NCBI GenBank assembly: GCA_019748175.1
Contig: JAIEPX010000011.1
Span: 62,001 to 126,000 of the forward strand
Length of the DNA stretch: 64,000 nucleotides
Direction of reading: 5' to 3'
Origin: Gammaproteobacteria bacterium
GTDB taxonomy: Bacteria > Pseudomonadota > Gammaproteobacteria > JAIEPX01
This document shows positions 9,214 through 18,773 of the stretch, one piece after another. Within the stretch, counting starts at the first letter, position 1. Each line of letters opens with the position of its first letter. Under the pieces are notes generated by a model that worked only from the letters and a program-made list of their open reading frames with translations, was not told where the DNA came from and made no database searches. The translations under genes and the position numbers were made by a program.

Positions 9214-9777
9214 TTAATAGGGTTTTGCGATGAATTGATCGATGGCTATCCCATTTTTGTTGTTAGGAGCATCAGTGCGGCGCAACATCATGGTGACCAT
9301 CAATTTTTGCTCAACAGTCCTTCCAGTTTCTGCCTGATAGTGAACGAGTAGAGCGACTTGAACTTGCCATTTGTAGGTATTTAAATCAACACCTTCCCAT
9401 AGAATTTTAGGGGGCTCGAGTGGTGTTGAAGTGACGGTAATTCGTTCATTTTTGACTCTTTCAATGTTGCCGGACTTTCTGAGGGCATTGTAGTAGTGAA
9501 TCCATCCCAAAGGAGTAAAATAATGTGAATAATCGTTTAACCACATATCGACATTGTTATGGTTATAATAGAATGATAATACAGCAGCATCACGCACCCA
9601 GTTGACGAGTGTGACAGGTTGTATCATGGGATTGCGTAGATTAGGATTGTTAGGCGTGATTTCTTTCAAGATAACGCCGGCCGGTTGATTGAGAGCGGGA
9701 TTTGCATGAACGGTTGCTAAGCCGAGTGTGAGAATCATCAGCACAGCGACCAGCGCAGTGTTTAAAAATCGAGTCAT
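9214..9777 (-). CDS. IcmL/DotI-family protein with signal peptide
   Basis: A 187-residue protein with a hydrophobic leader (about residues 1-25, ending TVHA) followed by an IcmL-type periplasmic domain. Recognisable elements are VNWVRDAAVLSFYYN, YFTPLGWIHYYNALRKSGN, ILWEGVDLNTYKWQVQVAL and the C-terminal IAIDQFIAKPY. In Dot/Icm type IVB secretion, DotI is an inner-membrane component, and Legionellales also carry stand-alone IcmL-like proteins. This copy looks like the latter: it has no other dot/icm neighbour and has its own AAGGAG ribosome site. Its exact role is unknown. Confidence 0.85.
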   Translation of the reverse strand: MTRFLNTALVAVLMILTLGLATVHANPALNQPAGVILKEITPNNPNLRNPMIQPVTLVNWVRDAAVLSFYYNHNNVDMWLNDYSHYFTPLGWIHYYNALRKSGNIERVKNERITVTSTPLEPPKILWEGVDLNTYKWQVQVALLVHYQAETGRTVEQKLMVTMMLRRTDAPNNKNGIAIDQFIAKPY

Positions 9778-10028
9778 GGTATCTCCTTATACTACAAAAA
9801 TCGACGAACAACTTCCCTCAGGATATAACGACAGCATCTCCCGGTCAAGGAATTTGGGTGTTTTGGCAGCTCACTGCCCTGTATTCAGGGGTGTTGATTT
9901 TAAAACCCCTCATCGCGAAAGGAAGCTGTTCTATCACCTTGAAGGCATAGATTTTCTTTGGACAGGAATTGCGGATATAAGTATTTATTCTTTGACACAA
10001 TACCTATAAATTAAGTATCATTTGAGGG
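9778..10028. other. Divergent intergenic region icmL-like / yceD
   Basis: About 250 bases between divergent genes. A TTTGACA-like element near 9990 could belong to a yceD promoter, but I could not find a convincing -10 at proper spacing. Nothing else was seen. Confidence 0.3.
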
Positions 10029-10550
10029 ATGGCGACTGTAGTTTTACCGAAAAATATTAATCCCGTTCAATTAGCAAAGCATAATGAAGAGATTCAAGGT
10101 CAATTACCTTTGCAACAATGTGAACGATTAATGCCCCTCTTGAAAGAATCGGGGGGTAGTGTTGACTTTTCATTGCATTTTATGCACGATGCTGCGATGC
10201 GGACGATAGTGCGTATGAGTGTGAGTGCTGAGTGCATATTAGAGTGTGGGCGGTGTTTACAGCCGATGCCTTATCCGATTGCGCATTCAGTCGAGTTGGC
10301 TGTAGTGGCCGATAACGACGCAATAGCAGAGTTGCCGGAATCTTATGAGCCTTTGCTAGTGACTGAAAGTGGTGTGGATTTAGGATCGCTCATCGAAGAT
10401 GAGTTGTTGTTGAATTTACCTGTAATGCCGAGTCATTCAGAAGGTGAGTGTTCGGTCTCGTTACCCAGCCAGTGGATGAGTAGCGGGCCTGATGAGCAGA
10501 GCAATCCCTTTGCGGTTCTGAAGAAACTCAGCGATTCTCGTGGAAGTTAA
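10029..10550 (+). CDS. yceD: YceD family protein (DUF177)
   Basis: A 173-residue DUF177 protein with the family's CxxC signature (ECILECGRCLQPMPYPI) and an acidic C-terminal half (LIEDELLLNLPVMPSH). YceD is linked to 23S rRNA accumulation and is almost always encoded directly before rpmF, as here. The ribosome site GAGGG abuts the ATG unusually closely. In E. coli the gene before it is yceF, which is absent here. Confidence 0.9.
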   Translation: MATVVLPKNINPVQLAKHNEEIQGQLPLQQCERLMPLLKESGGSVDFSLHFMHDAAMRTIVRMSVSAECILECGRCLQPMPYPIAHSVELAVVADNDAIAELPESYEPLLVTESGVDLGSLIEDELLLNLPVMPSHSEGECSVSLPSQWMSSGPDEQSNPFAVLKKLSDSRGS

Positions 10551-10614
10551 CCCGAGTGATAGCAGAATCAAGCTTTGCTTGATTCATGCAATAAACATGT
10601 GAGGAGTGTAATAA

Positions 10615-10812
10615 ATGGCAGTACCTAAGAGTAGAATTCCCCCGCGAAGACGCGGAAATAGACGAGCACATAGTGCGTTAAGCGATCCAGCGATCACGAT
10701 TGATCAAACTTCTGGTGAAACTCATCGAAGACACCATATGACGGCTGATGGCTATTATAAGGGTCGACAAGTCGTTGAAAAAGCGGAACTTTCGGCTGAC
10801 GACGAAGAGTAA
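10615..10812 (+). CDS. rpmF: 50S ribosomal protein L32
   Basis: A 65-residue basic protein with the L32 core RRRGNRRAHSAL and HRRHHMTADGYYKGR. An acidic extension (AELSADDEE) follows the usual end. A GAGGAG ribosome site precedes the ATG. It forms the conserved yceD-rpmF-plsX unit. Confidence 0.96.
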   Translation: MAVPKSRIPPRRRGNRRAHSALSDPAITIDQTSGETHRRHHMTADGYYKGRQVVEKAELSADDEE

Positions 10813-10817
10813 GCACC

Positions 10818-11852
10818 TTGGAATATACCACCATTGCCATTGATGCAATGGGCGGTGACTATGGCACCATAGTCACTGTTCCTGCTGCGTTAAAAGCCTT
10901 GGCACAACATCCAGAATTGCGATTAATTTTGGTGGGTGATCAATACGAATTAGAATCTCAACTTACCCATCACGCGTTTGCGAATCGCATCGAGATTCAG
11001 TCGGCATCCCAAAATGTAACTATGGAAGATTTGCCGTCTGTTGCGCTGCGTTCAAAAAAAGATTCATCGATGAGAGTGGCCATCAATTTAGTGAAAGAGG
11101 GACGAGCTCAAGCCTGCGTTAGTGCGGGAAATACTGGTGCACTTATGGCTATTGCTCGTTTTGTACTAAAGACGCTACCTGGTGTCGATCGACCAGCAAT
11201 AATCGCTTCGTTACCCACAATGATTGAGAACAAAGAAGTTCGAGTATTAGATTTGGGTGCCAATGTCGATTCAACCGCGGAACATTTATTTCAATTTGCG
11301 ATTATGGGTTCATTATTGTGTAAGGCGGTGGATAACATTGATAATCCGCGCGTTGGGTTATTGAATATTGGCTCTGAAGAAATGAAAGGGAATGACCAAG
11401 TCAAAGAAGCTGCACAGCGATTAATAGAAAGTGATACGATAAATTATGTGGGCTATATTGAAGGTGATGCCATTTTTTCTGGTAAGGTGGATGTGGTTGT
11501 GTGTGATGGATTTGTAGGAAATGTTGCTTTAAAAACCTTAGAAGGTGCAGCAAAATTATTCGCACATTATCTCAAAGAATCCTATCGATTTAATTTGTGG
11601 TCAAAATTCCTAGCTTTACTTTCACGACCGATTTTCACACGATTAAAATATGCCATCGATCCAGGTCGCCGTAATGGAGCCAGTTTATTGGGATTACGGG
11701 GCATTGTGATTAAAAGTCATGGCGGTGCAGATGTAGGCGCTTTTACTTATGCTATTTCGGAAGCTATGCTACAAGTGCGTATGAATGTGCGAGAAAGAAT
11801 TGAACATTTAGTTGCAGAGACTTTAAATAATACATCACTCTCGGAAGAATAA
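10818..11852 (+). CDS. plsX: Phosphate acyltransferase PlsX
   Basis: A 344-residue enzyme converting acyl-ACP to acyl-phosphate for phospholipid synthesis. The conserved start IAIDAMGGDYG, the SAGNTGA motif and GFVGNVALKT are present. Translation must begin at the TTG at 10818, because the next in-frame ATG would delete the first beta strand. Five bases separate it from rpmF. In E. coli and Coxiella-type genomes fabH follows; here a 133-base gap leads straight to fabD. Confidence 0.95.
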   Translation: MEYTTIAIDAMGGDYGTIVTVPAALKALAQHPELRLILVGDQYELESQLTHHAFANRIEIQSASQNVTMEDLPSVALRSKKDSSMRVAINLVKEGRAQACVSAGNTGALMAIARFVLKTLPGVDRPAIIASLPTMIENKEVRVLDLGANVDSTAEHLFQFAIMGSLLCKAVDNIDNPRVGLLNIGSEEMKGNDQVKEAAQRLIESDTINYVGYIEGDAIFSGKVDVVVCDGFVGNVALKTLEGAAKLFAHYLKESYRFNLWSKFLALLSRPIFTRLKYAIDPGRRNGASLLGLRGIVIKSHGGADVGAFTYAISEAMLQVRMNVRERIEHLVAETLNNTSLSEE

Positions 11853-11985
11853 TATTGTCGAGTTCGAGAAACTTTTGTGACAAAATTCTTTTCTCTCAGT
11901 AATGATCAAATGTGAGATGTGTGATTATTATACTTAGATTTCGCGATTGGAATTTAGGTGAAAAAGGTTTTGAGGAGTTAATATC

Positions 11986-12918
11986 ATGCAAAAAGAATTA
12001 GGGATCATTTTTCCGGGGCAAGGTTCTCAATCAGTTGGAATGTTGATGAGTCTTGTTGATCAATACCCCATTATTCAGTCCACTTTTTCAGAAGCTAATC
12101 AGCATTTAGGCTATGATTTAAGTAATATTATTGCGCAAGGTCCTGAAGATAAATTAAATTCAACCGAAATTACTCAGCCTGCTTTATTAGCAGCCAGCGT
12201 TGCATTGTGGCGAGTTGTGAATGAAAAAAAAGCCATGATGCCTGCTTTTTTAGCAGGACATAGTTTAGGTGAATACAGTGCGTTGGTGTGCGCTGAGGCC
12301 ATTGATTTTGGTGATGCATTAAAATTAGTGCGCGCACGAGGCCAATATATGCAAGAGGCGGTGCCCGTAGGATTTGGTGCAATGGCTGCAATTATTGGAC
12401 TCGACAACGAGCGCATTGCCGCGCTTTGTGAAGAAGCCGCTCAAGGCGAAGTGGTTTCTCCTGCCAATTTTAATGCGATTGGGCAAACTGTTGTGGCGGG
12501 TGAAAACGCCGCTGTTGAGCGATTAATTGATTTGGCAAAAATTGCTGGAGCGAAATTAGCGAAAAAAATTCCGGTGAGTGTGCCGTCACATTGTGAGCTG
12601 ATGAAATCAGCAAAAATAAAATTAATTACTGCTTTGGCTGATATTAAAATTTCTATTCCAAAAATTAAAGTGATTCACAATGTGGATATAGCAAGTCATT
12701 CGCATCCTGATGATATTCGTCATGCATTAGCCGAACAATTAGATCATCCTGTGCGATGGGTAGAAACGATTCAGATGCTTTCACAAAATGGAATCAAAAC
12801 ATTATGGGAATGTGGTCCTGGAAAAGTGTTGGCAGGATTAGTAAAGCGAATTGATAATGCTATTGTGGTGAATGATTTAAGTGCAGAAACGCAATTGATT
12901 ACCGTGTTGGAAAAATAG
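11986..12918 (+). CDS. fabD: Malonyl-CoA:ACP transacylase
   Basis: A 310-residue enzyme that loads malonyl groups onto ACP. It has the FPGQGSQ opening, catalytic Ser93 in GHSLGE and the His in PSHCELM. A GAGGAG ribosome site precedes the ATG. It opens the fabD-fabG pair, with 12 bases between them. Confidence 0.96.
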   Translation: MQKELGIIFPGQGSQSVGMLMSLVDQYPIIQSTFSEANQHLGYDLSNIIAQGPEDKLNSTEITQPALLAASVALWRVVNEKKAMMPAFLAGHSLGEYSALVCAEAIDFGDALKLVRARGQYMQEAVPVGFGAMAAIIGLDNERIAALCEEAAQGEVVSPANFNAIGQTVVAGENAAVERLIDLAKIAGAKLAKKIPVSVPSHCELMKSAKIKLITALADIKISIPKIKVIHNVDIASHSHPDDIRHALAEQLDHPVRWVETIQMLSQNGIKTLWECGPGKVLAGLVKRIDNAIVVNDLSAETQLITVLEK

Positions 12919-12930
12919 GAGGATAGTGAC

Positions 12931-13674
12931 ATGTCTGAGCAAAATAGAGTGGCATTAGTGACAGGAGCGACGCGAGGAATTGGCAAAGCGATCGCATTAG
13001 AACTAGCGAAAAAAGGTGTTAGCGTTGTTGGAACAGCGACCAGTGAAGCAGGTGCAGAATCGATCACTGCTTATTTTTCAGCTGCAGGATTTAATGGAGT
13101 GGGGGTAGTGTTAAATGTCACAAATCCTGATTCTATTCAAACTGCATTAACTACAGTCGAACAAAAATTCGGTGCGCCAGAAATTCTGGTGAATAATGCG
13201 GGAATAACGCGTGATAATTTATTGCTGAGAATGAAAGATGAAGAATGGGATGATGTCATTAATACTAATTTAACGGCGATTTTCCGTTTAACAAAAGCCT
13301 GCATTCGCGCAATGGTAAAAGCACGTTGGGGTCGTATTATTTCAATTAGCTCTGTTATAGGTGCCTCTGGAAATCCTGGGCAAGCCAACTACGCTGCTTC
13401 AAAAGCAGGGTTAATTGGCTTTAACAAATCCCTCGCGCAGGAAATTGCAACACGTGGCATCACCGCCAACGTAGTCGCGCCAGGCTATATCGCCTCCGAC
13501 ATGACCGCAGCATTAAATGACGAACAAAAAAATGCCATTTTAGAAAGAATTCCAATGCAACAAATTGGCCAGCCTCAAGACATCGCCAATGCCGTTGCCT
13601 TCCTTGCTTCCGATGCTGCTTCCTATATCACTGGCGTTACACTCCATGTGAACGGTGGCATGATCATGATTTAG
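12931..13674 (+). CDS. fabG: 3-oxoacyl-ACP reductase FabG
   Basis: A 247-residue short-chain dehydrogenase doing the NADPH-dependent reduction step of fatty-acid elongation. The cofactor motif TGATRGIGKA, NNAG and the catalytic Ser, Tyr and Lys (SSVIGASGNPGQANYAASK) are all present. An AGGAGG ribosome site sits upstream. An 8-bp inverted repeat (13679-13696) just after the stop may mark the transcript end, but it has no T-run. Confidence 0.96.
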   Translation: MSEQNRVALVTGATRGIGKAIALELAKKGVSVVGTATSEAGAESITAYFSAAGFNGVGVVLNVTNPDSIQTALTTVEQKFGAPEILVNNAGITRDNLLLRMKDEEWDDVINTNLTAIFRLTKACIRAMVKARWGRIISISSVIGASGNPGQANYAASKAGLIGFNKSLAQEIATRGITANVVAPGYIASDMTAALNDEQKNAILERIPMQQIGQPQDIANAVAFLASDAASYITGVTLHVNGGMIMI

Positions 13675-13733
13675 AATCCTTCTTCATTTGAAGAAGATAT
13701 GTCATAATACCGATTCAATTAACACTGAGTAGT

Positions 13734-14138
13734 ATGATCATGATGAAGAAATCTCTTTCGGCAATTTTATTGATGAGCTTAGCATTATCAGCTTCTGCAG
13801 CTAATCTAATAGGTGGGGAAGAGACACAAATACTTGAATTTCATTTTACCTCACTTCCATATTCACCAGGGGAATTTTACTGTGAGGTACAACCCAATGT
13901 GCAATCTGTCACAGTAATGGCAACTAATCAGACGATTACCGGGTGTAGAATTGGCGTCTGTGTTTTTAATGGGCCAAACACCAGCAATATTCTCAATCAA
14001 CTCTATTTCACCGCTCAGGATAGCACCTTCACCGGAGCTGGCTATAGTGTTATCAACATCGTGTATTCAGGCTCTAAAGACGACGTGCAGTGTTATAATG
14101 GCAAAGGTAATCGCGGCACTGAATATACTGGCCAGTAG
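13734..14138 (+). CDS. Hypothetical secreted protein, 134 aa
   Basis: The N-terminus is a clear Sec signal peptide (MMKKSLSAILLMSLALSASA then AN). The mature part of about 110 residues has four cysteines (FYCEV, GCRIGVCVF, VQCYNG), which could make disulfides in the periplasm or outside. I recognise no family. It interrupts the usual fabG-acpP adjacency and is separated from acpP by 412 bases, so it looks inserted. The exact start is uncertain among three ATGs within the first four codons. Confidence 0.65.
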   Translation: MIMMKKSLSAILLMSLALSASAANLIGGEETQILEFHFTSLPYSPGEFYCEVQPNVQSVTVMATNQTITGCRIGVCVFNGPNTSNILNQLYFTAQDSTFTGAGYSVINIVYSGSKDDVQCYNGKGNRGTEYTGQ

Positions 14139-14458
14139 AGCACAATTACACTGAGGGTCTTTGCGAAATTGTTCAGCGTGAATTTGACCTATTGTCATAT
14201 CAATCGAATCTGGAGTGAGGCATGCAAGTTAGCATTGCGCTGACTAGACTTGGGCATGATGGCATGAGGTAACCAGAAACTAGGATAATCCGGCTTAAGG
14301 ATTGATCATTCGTATACAATTTTACTGGGCTGAATGCATACACGCATGCCTGTCCGTATAAAAAATGCCTGGCGTTAAAAGCCGACGCTTTTTTTATATA
14401 ATTACTCTTAGATTTATCGCTAATTTCACTATATATTTTCACTGACTAAAAGAAACTC

Positions 14459-14486
14459 TTGCAAGTTCTGGCTGTTTGAATACACT
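14459..14486 (+). promoter_or_regulatory. Candidate acpP promoter
   Basis: TTGCAA (14459-14464), 16-base spacer, TACACT (14481-14486). Each hexamer matches the sigma-70 consensus at four of six positions. It is placed 65 bases before the acpP start. Confidence 0.35.
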
Positions 14487-14491
14487 AGGCG

Positions 14492-14515
14492 GTTGGTGTT
14501 GAGTAAAACACCGAC
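14492..14515 (+). other. Hairpin in the acpP leader
   Basis: GTTGGTGTT (14492-14500) pairs with AACACCGAC (14507-14515) across a 6-base loop, with one G-U pair. If the upstream promoter is right, it lies at the 5' end of the acpP message and could stabilise it. Confidence 0.4.
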
Positions 14516-14550
14516 AATCTGTGTTTTGACAATTTTATGAGGATTAGTTA

Positions 14551-14820
14551 ATGGGTGCAATTATTGAAGATCGTGACAACAAAGTTGCTGATAGAGTGAT
14601 CAATATCATCGTTGAACAATTGGGTGTCAAATCCGAAGAAGTGGCTAGAACTTCTTTATTTATCGACGATCTCGGTGCTGATTCTTTAGACACTGTAGAA
14701 TTAATCATGGCATTCGAAGATGAGTTCGAAATCGAAATTCCAGATGAAGAAGCTGAAAATATCACAACAGTTCAGCAAGCCATTGATTATATTCAAACTC
14801 ACGTTAAAGATACTGCATAA
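14551..14820 (+). CDS. acpP: Acyl carrier protein
   Basis: An acidic 89-residue carrier of growing acyl chains. Ser45 in [10 protein letters not shown] is the 4'-phosphopantetheine attachment site. The N-terminus is about nine residues longer than E. coli ACP ([10 protein letters not shown] before [15 protein letters not shown]). A GAGG ribosome site precedes the ATG. fabF follows, the conserved acpP-fabF order. Confidence 0.97.
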   Translation: MGAIIEDRDNKVADRVINIIVEQLGVKSEEVARTSLFIDDLGADSLDTVELIMAFEDEFEIEIPDEEAENITTVQQAIDYIQTHVKDTA

Positions 14821-14872
14821 GCTTACTCGCGGAAACCGCGAGGTTTACGCGTATATTTAGGGGGAAACCATC

Positions 14873-16111
14873 ATGACTAGAAGACGCGTTGTAATTACCG
14901 GCGTAGGTATGGTTTCTCCACTGGGTCTTAATGTTGCAGATACCTGGTCAAATATTGTTGCGGGTAGATCAGGCGTTGGATTAATTACTGCGTTCGATGC
15001 CAGTGATTATTCTTCGAAAATCGTTGCAGCTGTTAAAGATTTTGATGTGTCTTTGTATATGGATGGAAAAGAAGCTCGACGAAATGATTTATTTATTCAG
15101 TTCGGTGTCGCAGCTGCTACTCAAGCCCTTGAAGATTCGGGTCTATCTGTCAATGAAGGTAATGCAGATCGAATTGGTGTGCTCATTGGCTCTGGTATTG
15201 GTGGCTTGCCTGGAATTGAACATACTCGTGATTTAGTTGCTGCGACGGGTCCGCGTAAAATTTCACCTTTTTTCATTCCTAGCGTTATTATTAATATGGT
15301 CGCTGGTATGATCTCAATCAAGTTCGGTTTGAAAGGACCTAATTTTTCAATTGTTTCTGCGTGCACAACGGCCAATCATAATATTGGCACTGCAGCACGA
15401 ATGATTAGCTACGGCGATGCTGATGTATTTTTAACGGGTGGTACAGAAATGGCGACCACAACGTTAGGTGTTGGCGGATTTGCAGCATTACGCGCACTAT
15501 CAACTCGAAATGACGAACCCGAAAAAGCGAGTCGACCTTGGGATCGTGATCGCGATGGATTTGTTTTGGGTGAAGGGGCTGGTGTGTTGGTTTTGGAAGA
15601 ATACGAACACGCAAAAGCACGCGGTGCCAATATTTATGCTGAATTAGCAGGCTTTGGTATGAGCGCCGATGCATTTCATATCACGGCTCCAGATGATGAA
15701 GGCAAAGGATTTGTTAAAGCGATGATGAATACTTTACGTGATGCGGGAATGAATCCGGAAGATATTGACTACATTAATGCACATGGAACATCAACGCCGA
15801 CAGGTGATGTACTTGAGGCAAGTTCTATTAAACAAACTTTTGGCGATCATGCAAATAAATTGGCTGTTAGTTCAACAAAATCAATGACAGGTCATTTGCT
15901 TGGTGCTGCTGGTGCAATTGAATCTATTTTTTCTGTACTTGCTATTCGCGATCAAATTTGTCCGCCCACGATTAATTTAGACAATCCTGACGAAGGATGT
16001 GATTTGAATTTTGTACCGCATACTGCACAAGAAAGAAAAATTCAGGCAGTATTATCCAATTCCTTTGGTTTTGGCGGAACCAACGGCAGTATTATTTTTA
16101 AGAAGATATAG
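14873..16111 (+). CDS. fabF: 3-oxoacyl-ACP synthase II
   Basis: A 412-residue condensing enzyme. Its catalytic triad is Cys in [12 protein letters not shown] and the two His residues in [12 protein letters not shown] and [11 protein letters not shown]. The C-terminal FGFGGTN signature is intact. Because fabH is missing nearby, it is the only condensing enzyme visible here. A GGGGGAA ribosome site precedes the start. Confidence 0.97.
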   Translation: MTRRRVVITGVGMVSPLGLNVADTWSNIVAGRSGVGLITAFDASDYSSKIVAAVKDFDVSLYMDGKEARRNDLFIQFGVAAATQALEDSGLSVNEGNADRIGVLIGSGIGGLPGIEHTRDLVAATGPRKISPFFIPSVIINMVAGMISIKFGLKGPNFSIVSACTTANHNIGTAARMISYGDADVFLTGGTEMATTTLGVGGFAALRALSTRNDEPEKASRPWDRDRDGFVLGEGAGVLVLEEYEHAKARGANIYAELAGFGMSADAFHITAPDDEGKGFVKAMMNTLRDAGMNPEDIDYINAHGTSTPTGDVLEASSIKQTFGDHANKLAVSSTKSMTGHLLGAAGAIESIFSVLAIRDQICPPTINLDNPDEGCDLNFVPHTAQERKIQAVLSNSFGFGGTNGSIIFKKI

Positions 16112-16114
16112 AGT

Positions 16115-17155
16115 GTGAGATCATTCATCGCGAGCATAATTTTAATTAGTGTATTATTATGCGTAGGGATTGAGTGGTACGGTTTCAAGTTTGTTCCATC
16201 AAAAAATTCTCAAGTGGCTGAAGTGTTTATTCCGCCGGGTACTTCAATTCACGGCATTGCTAATATTCTGCATACTCAAGGTGTTCTTGAACGACCGAAA
16301 GCTTTTGTTTTTATGGCACGACTTGAAAATGTAACGAAGTACTTGAAAGCGGGCGAATATATAGTCCCAACCAATATCACTCCGTCGCAATTACTTCGTT
16401 TTTTAATGGCTGGAAAAGTTCGTTATCGTGAAATTACTTTTGTAGAAGGGTGGCGATTTGCTCAGCTGTTTGATGCCTTGGAAAAAAATCAGTACCTAAA
16501 ACATGATTGTCTGGGAAAAACACCTGAAGAGATTATGGCGATGTTAGGCGCGCCAGACAAAAATCCCGAAGGACGTTTTTTTCCTAATACGTTTAAATTT
16601 GCGCGAGGAACGCGTGAGTCAACGATATTAAAAGAATCTTTTCAGATGATGTCTAAAGAATTGGCAAAAGCATGGGAACAACGTGTGCCTAATTTGCCGT
16701 ATTTATCTCCTGATGAAGCGGTGATAGTGGCATCGCTTATCGAAAAAGAAACAGCTGTTGCTGAAGAGCGTGCTATTATTGCGGGTGTAATATTAAGACG
16801 GCTTCATAATAATATGCTTCTGCAAATAGACCCGACGGTCATTTATGCTTTAGGCTCACACTATACTGGGCAATTATCAAAAGAAGATTTAAAAATCAAT
16901 TCTCCGTATAATACCTATTTATTTAAAGGGCTGCCGCCCACGGCAATAGCCATGCCGGGTTTGGCTTCTTTAAATGCGGCATTACATCCGGCTGATGGAG
17001 ATGCCCTCTATTATGTGAGTAAAGGCGATGGCACTCATCAATTTACAGCGACACTTGCAGAACATCATGACGCGATCCACAAATTCCGTCATCGTGAGCA
17101 ATCTAATAATGTCCCTTTGAAAACGATTAACACTGAGAAAGGTCATCCATCATGA
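16115..17155 (+). CDS. mltG: Endolytic murein transglycosylase MltG
   Basis: A 346-residue YceG-family protein with one N-terminal membrane segment (SFIASIILISVLLCVGIEW) and a periplasmic LysM-like plus catalytic part. The active-site Glu is in ASLIEKETA, and the family motifs SPYNTY and GLPPTAIAMPG follow. It cuts nascent glycan strands and ends their polymerisation. It starts with GTG three bases after fabF; pabC, which lies between them in E. coli, is absent. Its stop overlaps the tmk start. Confidence 0.95.
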   Translation: MRSFIASIILISVLLCVGIEWYGFKFVPSKNSQVAEVFIPPGTSIHGIANILHTQGVLERPKAFVFMARLENVTKYLKAGEYIVPTNITPSQLLRFLMAGKVRYREITFVEGWRFAQLFDALEKNQYLKHDCLGKTPEEIMAMLGAPDKNPEGRFFPNTFKFARGTRESTILKESFQMMSKELAKAWEQRVPNLPYLSPDEAVIVASLIEKETAVAEERAIIAGVILRRLHNNMLLQIDPTVIYALGSHYTGQLSKEDLKINSPYNTYLFKGLPPTAIAMPGLASLNAALHPADGDALYYVSKGDGTHQFTATLAEHHDAIHKFRHREQSNNVPLKTINTEKGHPS

Positions 17156-17793
17156 AATTGACACAAGGATTGTTTATTACCATTGAAGGCACTGAAGGCA
17201 TGGGGAAAAGCACTGTGATTGCTAGCCTCGCCGAATTTTTGAAAGAAAAAAAGTTTGATTATCTCTTAACCCGAGAACCTGGTGGTACTGAAATTGCCGA
17301 AAAAATTCGTCAAGTTATTTTGTCTCACTATGATGAAATTATGCACGCAGAAACCGAATTGTTATTGTATTTTGCGGGCCGCATTCAACATGTTCAGACC
17401 GTTGTTTTGCCTGCTAAAAATGCTGGAAAAATTGTTATTTCCGATCGTTTTACAGATGCTAGTTTTGCTTATCAAGGCGGTGGACGTCAAATTCCTGTTG
17501 AAAAAATTCGATTATTGGAACAACATTTCATCAATGATTTACAACCGGATTTAACATTACTGCTGGACGCTCCTATTGAAGTGGGATTAGATAGAATTGC
17601 TGCACGTGGAGAAAAAGATCGTATTGAAAATGAAACCATTACTTTTTTTGAGCGAGTTCGAGAGTCCTATCATCAACGTGCTCGCGATTATCCGGAACGT
17701 TTTCGATTAATTGATGCGCGCGGTTCTGTGAGTGAAGTGCAAGAAAGAGTACATCGTATTTTTGATGATTTTTTTAAACGAGGTGAGAAGTGA
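17152..17793 (+). CDS. tmk: Thymidylate kinase
   Basis: A 213-residue kinase converting dTMP to dTDP. It has the P-loop GTEGMGKST, TREPGGTE, the DRFTDASFAYQGGGR motif and the LID region RIAARGEKDRIE. It overlaps mltG by four bases (ATGA) and holB by four bases (GTGA), so translation of all three is coupled. Confidence 0.96.
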   Translation: MKLTQGLFITIEGTEGMGKSTVIASLAEFLKEKKFDYLLTREPGGTEIAEKIRQVILSHYDEIMHAETELLLYFAGRIQHVQTVVLPAKNAGKIVISDRFTDASFAYQGGGRQIPVEKIRLLEQHFINDLQPDLTLLLDAPIEVGLDRIAARGEKDRIENETITFFERVRESYHQRARDYPERFRLIDARGSVSEVQERVHRIFDDFFKRGEK

Positions 17794-18770
17794 TTGTACC
17801 TTGGTTGGAAAAAACATGGGAAAAAACCGTTAATACTTTGCATCAAGGTAAACTTCCCCACGCATTATTAATTTCTGGAAGTGCGGGGCTTGGTAAATCC
17901 GAATTTGCTGTTGAGCTTGCAAAAAAAATATTGTGTTCGAAAAAAGAGCCGCAAGCCTGCGGTCATTGTCATTCATGCCAATGGTTTGTCGCAAATAGTC
18001 ATCCTGATTATTGGGCTATATCTCCAGAAGAAGACAAAAAACAAATTGGCATTGCACAAATTCGTGATCTCACAGAAGCGTTGAGCAAAACGAGTTATGG
18101 TCATTGTCAAGTTGTGGTGATTCATCCTGCTGAAGCAATGAATCGTGCCTCTGCGAATGCATTATTGAAAACTTTAGAAGAGCCGAGTGGGCAAGTGGTG
18201 ATCTTGCTTGTCTGTGATCGTCCCGCAGGTTTGTTGCCTACTATTCGCAGTCGTTGTCAGGAAATTCGTGTGCAGCCGCCCTCTGACGAAAAAGCATTGC
18301 AATGGTTAACCTCGGAATTAAAATCGGATTTACCTAAACCAACTGAGTTAATGGCTTTGGCTGATGGATTGCCTGTGCAAGCGTTGCGTTTAGCAGAATC
18401 TGGAGAGTGGCAACACTATGATCAAATTGCAGCGGATTTTCTAGAGGTATTGCGTGGCAAATTATCGGTGCTTAAAGCGGCAGAAAAATGGGCCAAACAA
18501 TCTGCAGAACAGGTGCTGACAATTATTTCTACAATGATACAAGACATGATTCGTTTATTACTCGGGTTGAAATCCTCGCAATTACAACATATTCATCGTG
18601 CTCAGGAAATGCAAAATATAATACCAGCGTTTACGCTTCATCAACTGTGGTCATTTTTAACAGAAATTTACACGTCTAAACGAAGAGTATTGAGCAGTTC
18701 AAATCCGAATGTTCAACTGTTGTTCGAATCGTTGTTGCTTTCGTTGCATCTTGAACAGCGGAGAAAATAA
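17790..18770 (+). CDS. holB: DNA polymerase III subunit delta'
   Basis: A 326-residue clamp-loader subunit. It has a Walker-A-like GSAGLGKSE, a zinc site formed by CSKKEPQACGHCHSC, the ALLKTLEEPSG stretch and IRSRCQ. It begins with GTG overlapping tmk, the standard tmk-holB-tatD arrangement. Confidence 0.95.
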   Translation: MIVPWLEKTWEKTVNTLHQGKLPHALLISGSAGLGKSEFAVELAKKILCSKKEPQACGHCHSCQWFVANSHPDYWAISPEEDKKQIGIAQIRDLTEALSKTSYGHCQVVVIHPAEAMNRASANALLKTLEEPSGQVVILLVCDRPAGLLPTIRSRCQEIRVQPPSDEKALQWLTSELKSDLPKPTELMALADGLPVQALRLAESGEWQHYDQIAADFLEVLRGKLSVLKAAEKWAKQSAEQVLTIISTMIQDMIRLLLGLKSSQLQHIHRAQEMQNIIPAFTLHQLWSFLTEIYTSKRRVLSSSNPNVQLLFESLLLSLHLEQRRK

Positions 18771-18773
18771 TCG

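Larger units (their letters stand above)
14139..14550. other. Gene-free stretch upstream of acpP
   Basis: 412 bases without a convincing gene. A GC-rich segment followed by seven Ts near 14375-14398 resembles a weak terminator for the preceding gene, with only a 4-bp GCGT/ACGC stem. A 16-codon reading frame at 14222 preceded by GGAGTGAG is too short to judge. The acpP promoter candidate and leader hairpin are listed separately. Confidence 0.4.

Noticed and set aside
9728-10009. 93-codon frame overlapping the IcmL-like gene start
   Set aside because: It is antisense to a well-supported signal peptide, has no ribosome site, and gives a product without features.
14200-14442. 80-codon minus-strand frame upstream of acpP
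   Set aside because: Weak ribosome site and no recognisable features. The stretch is better explained as leader and promoter.
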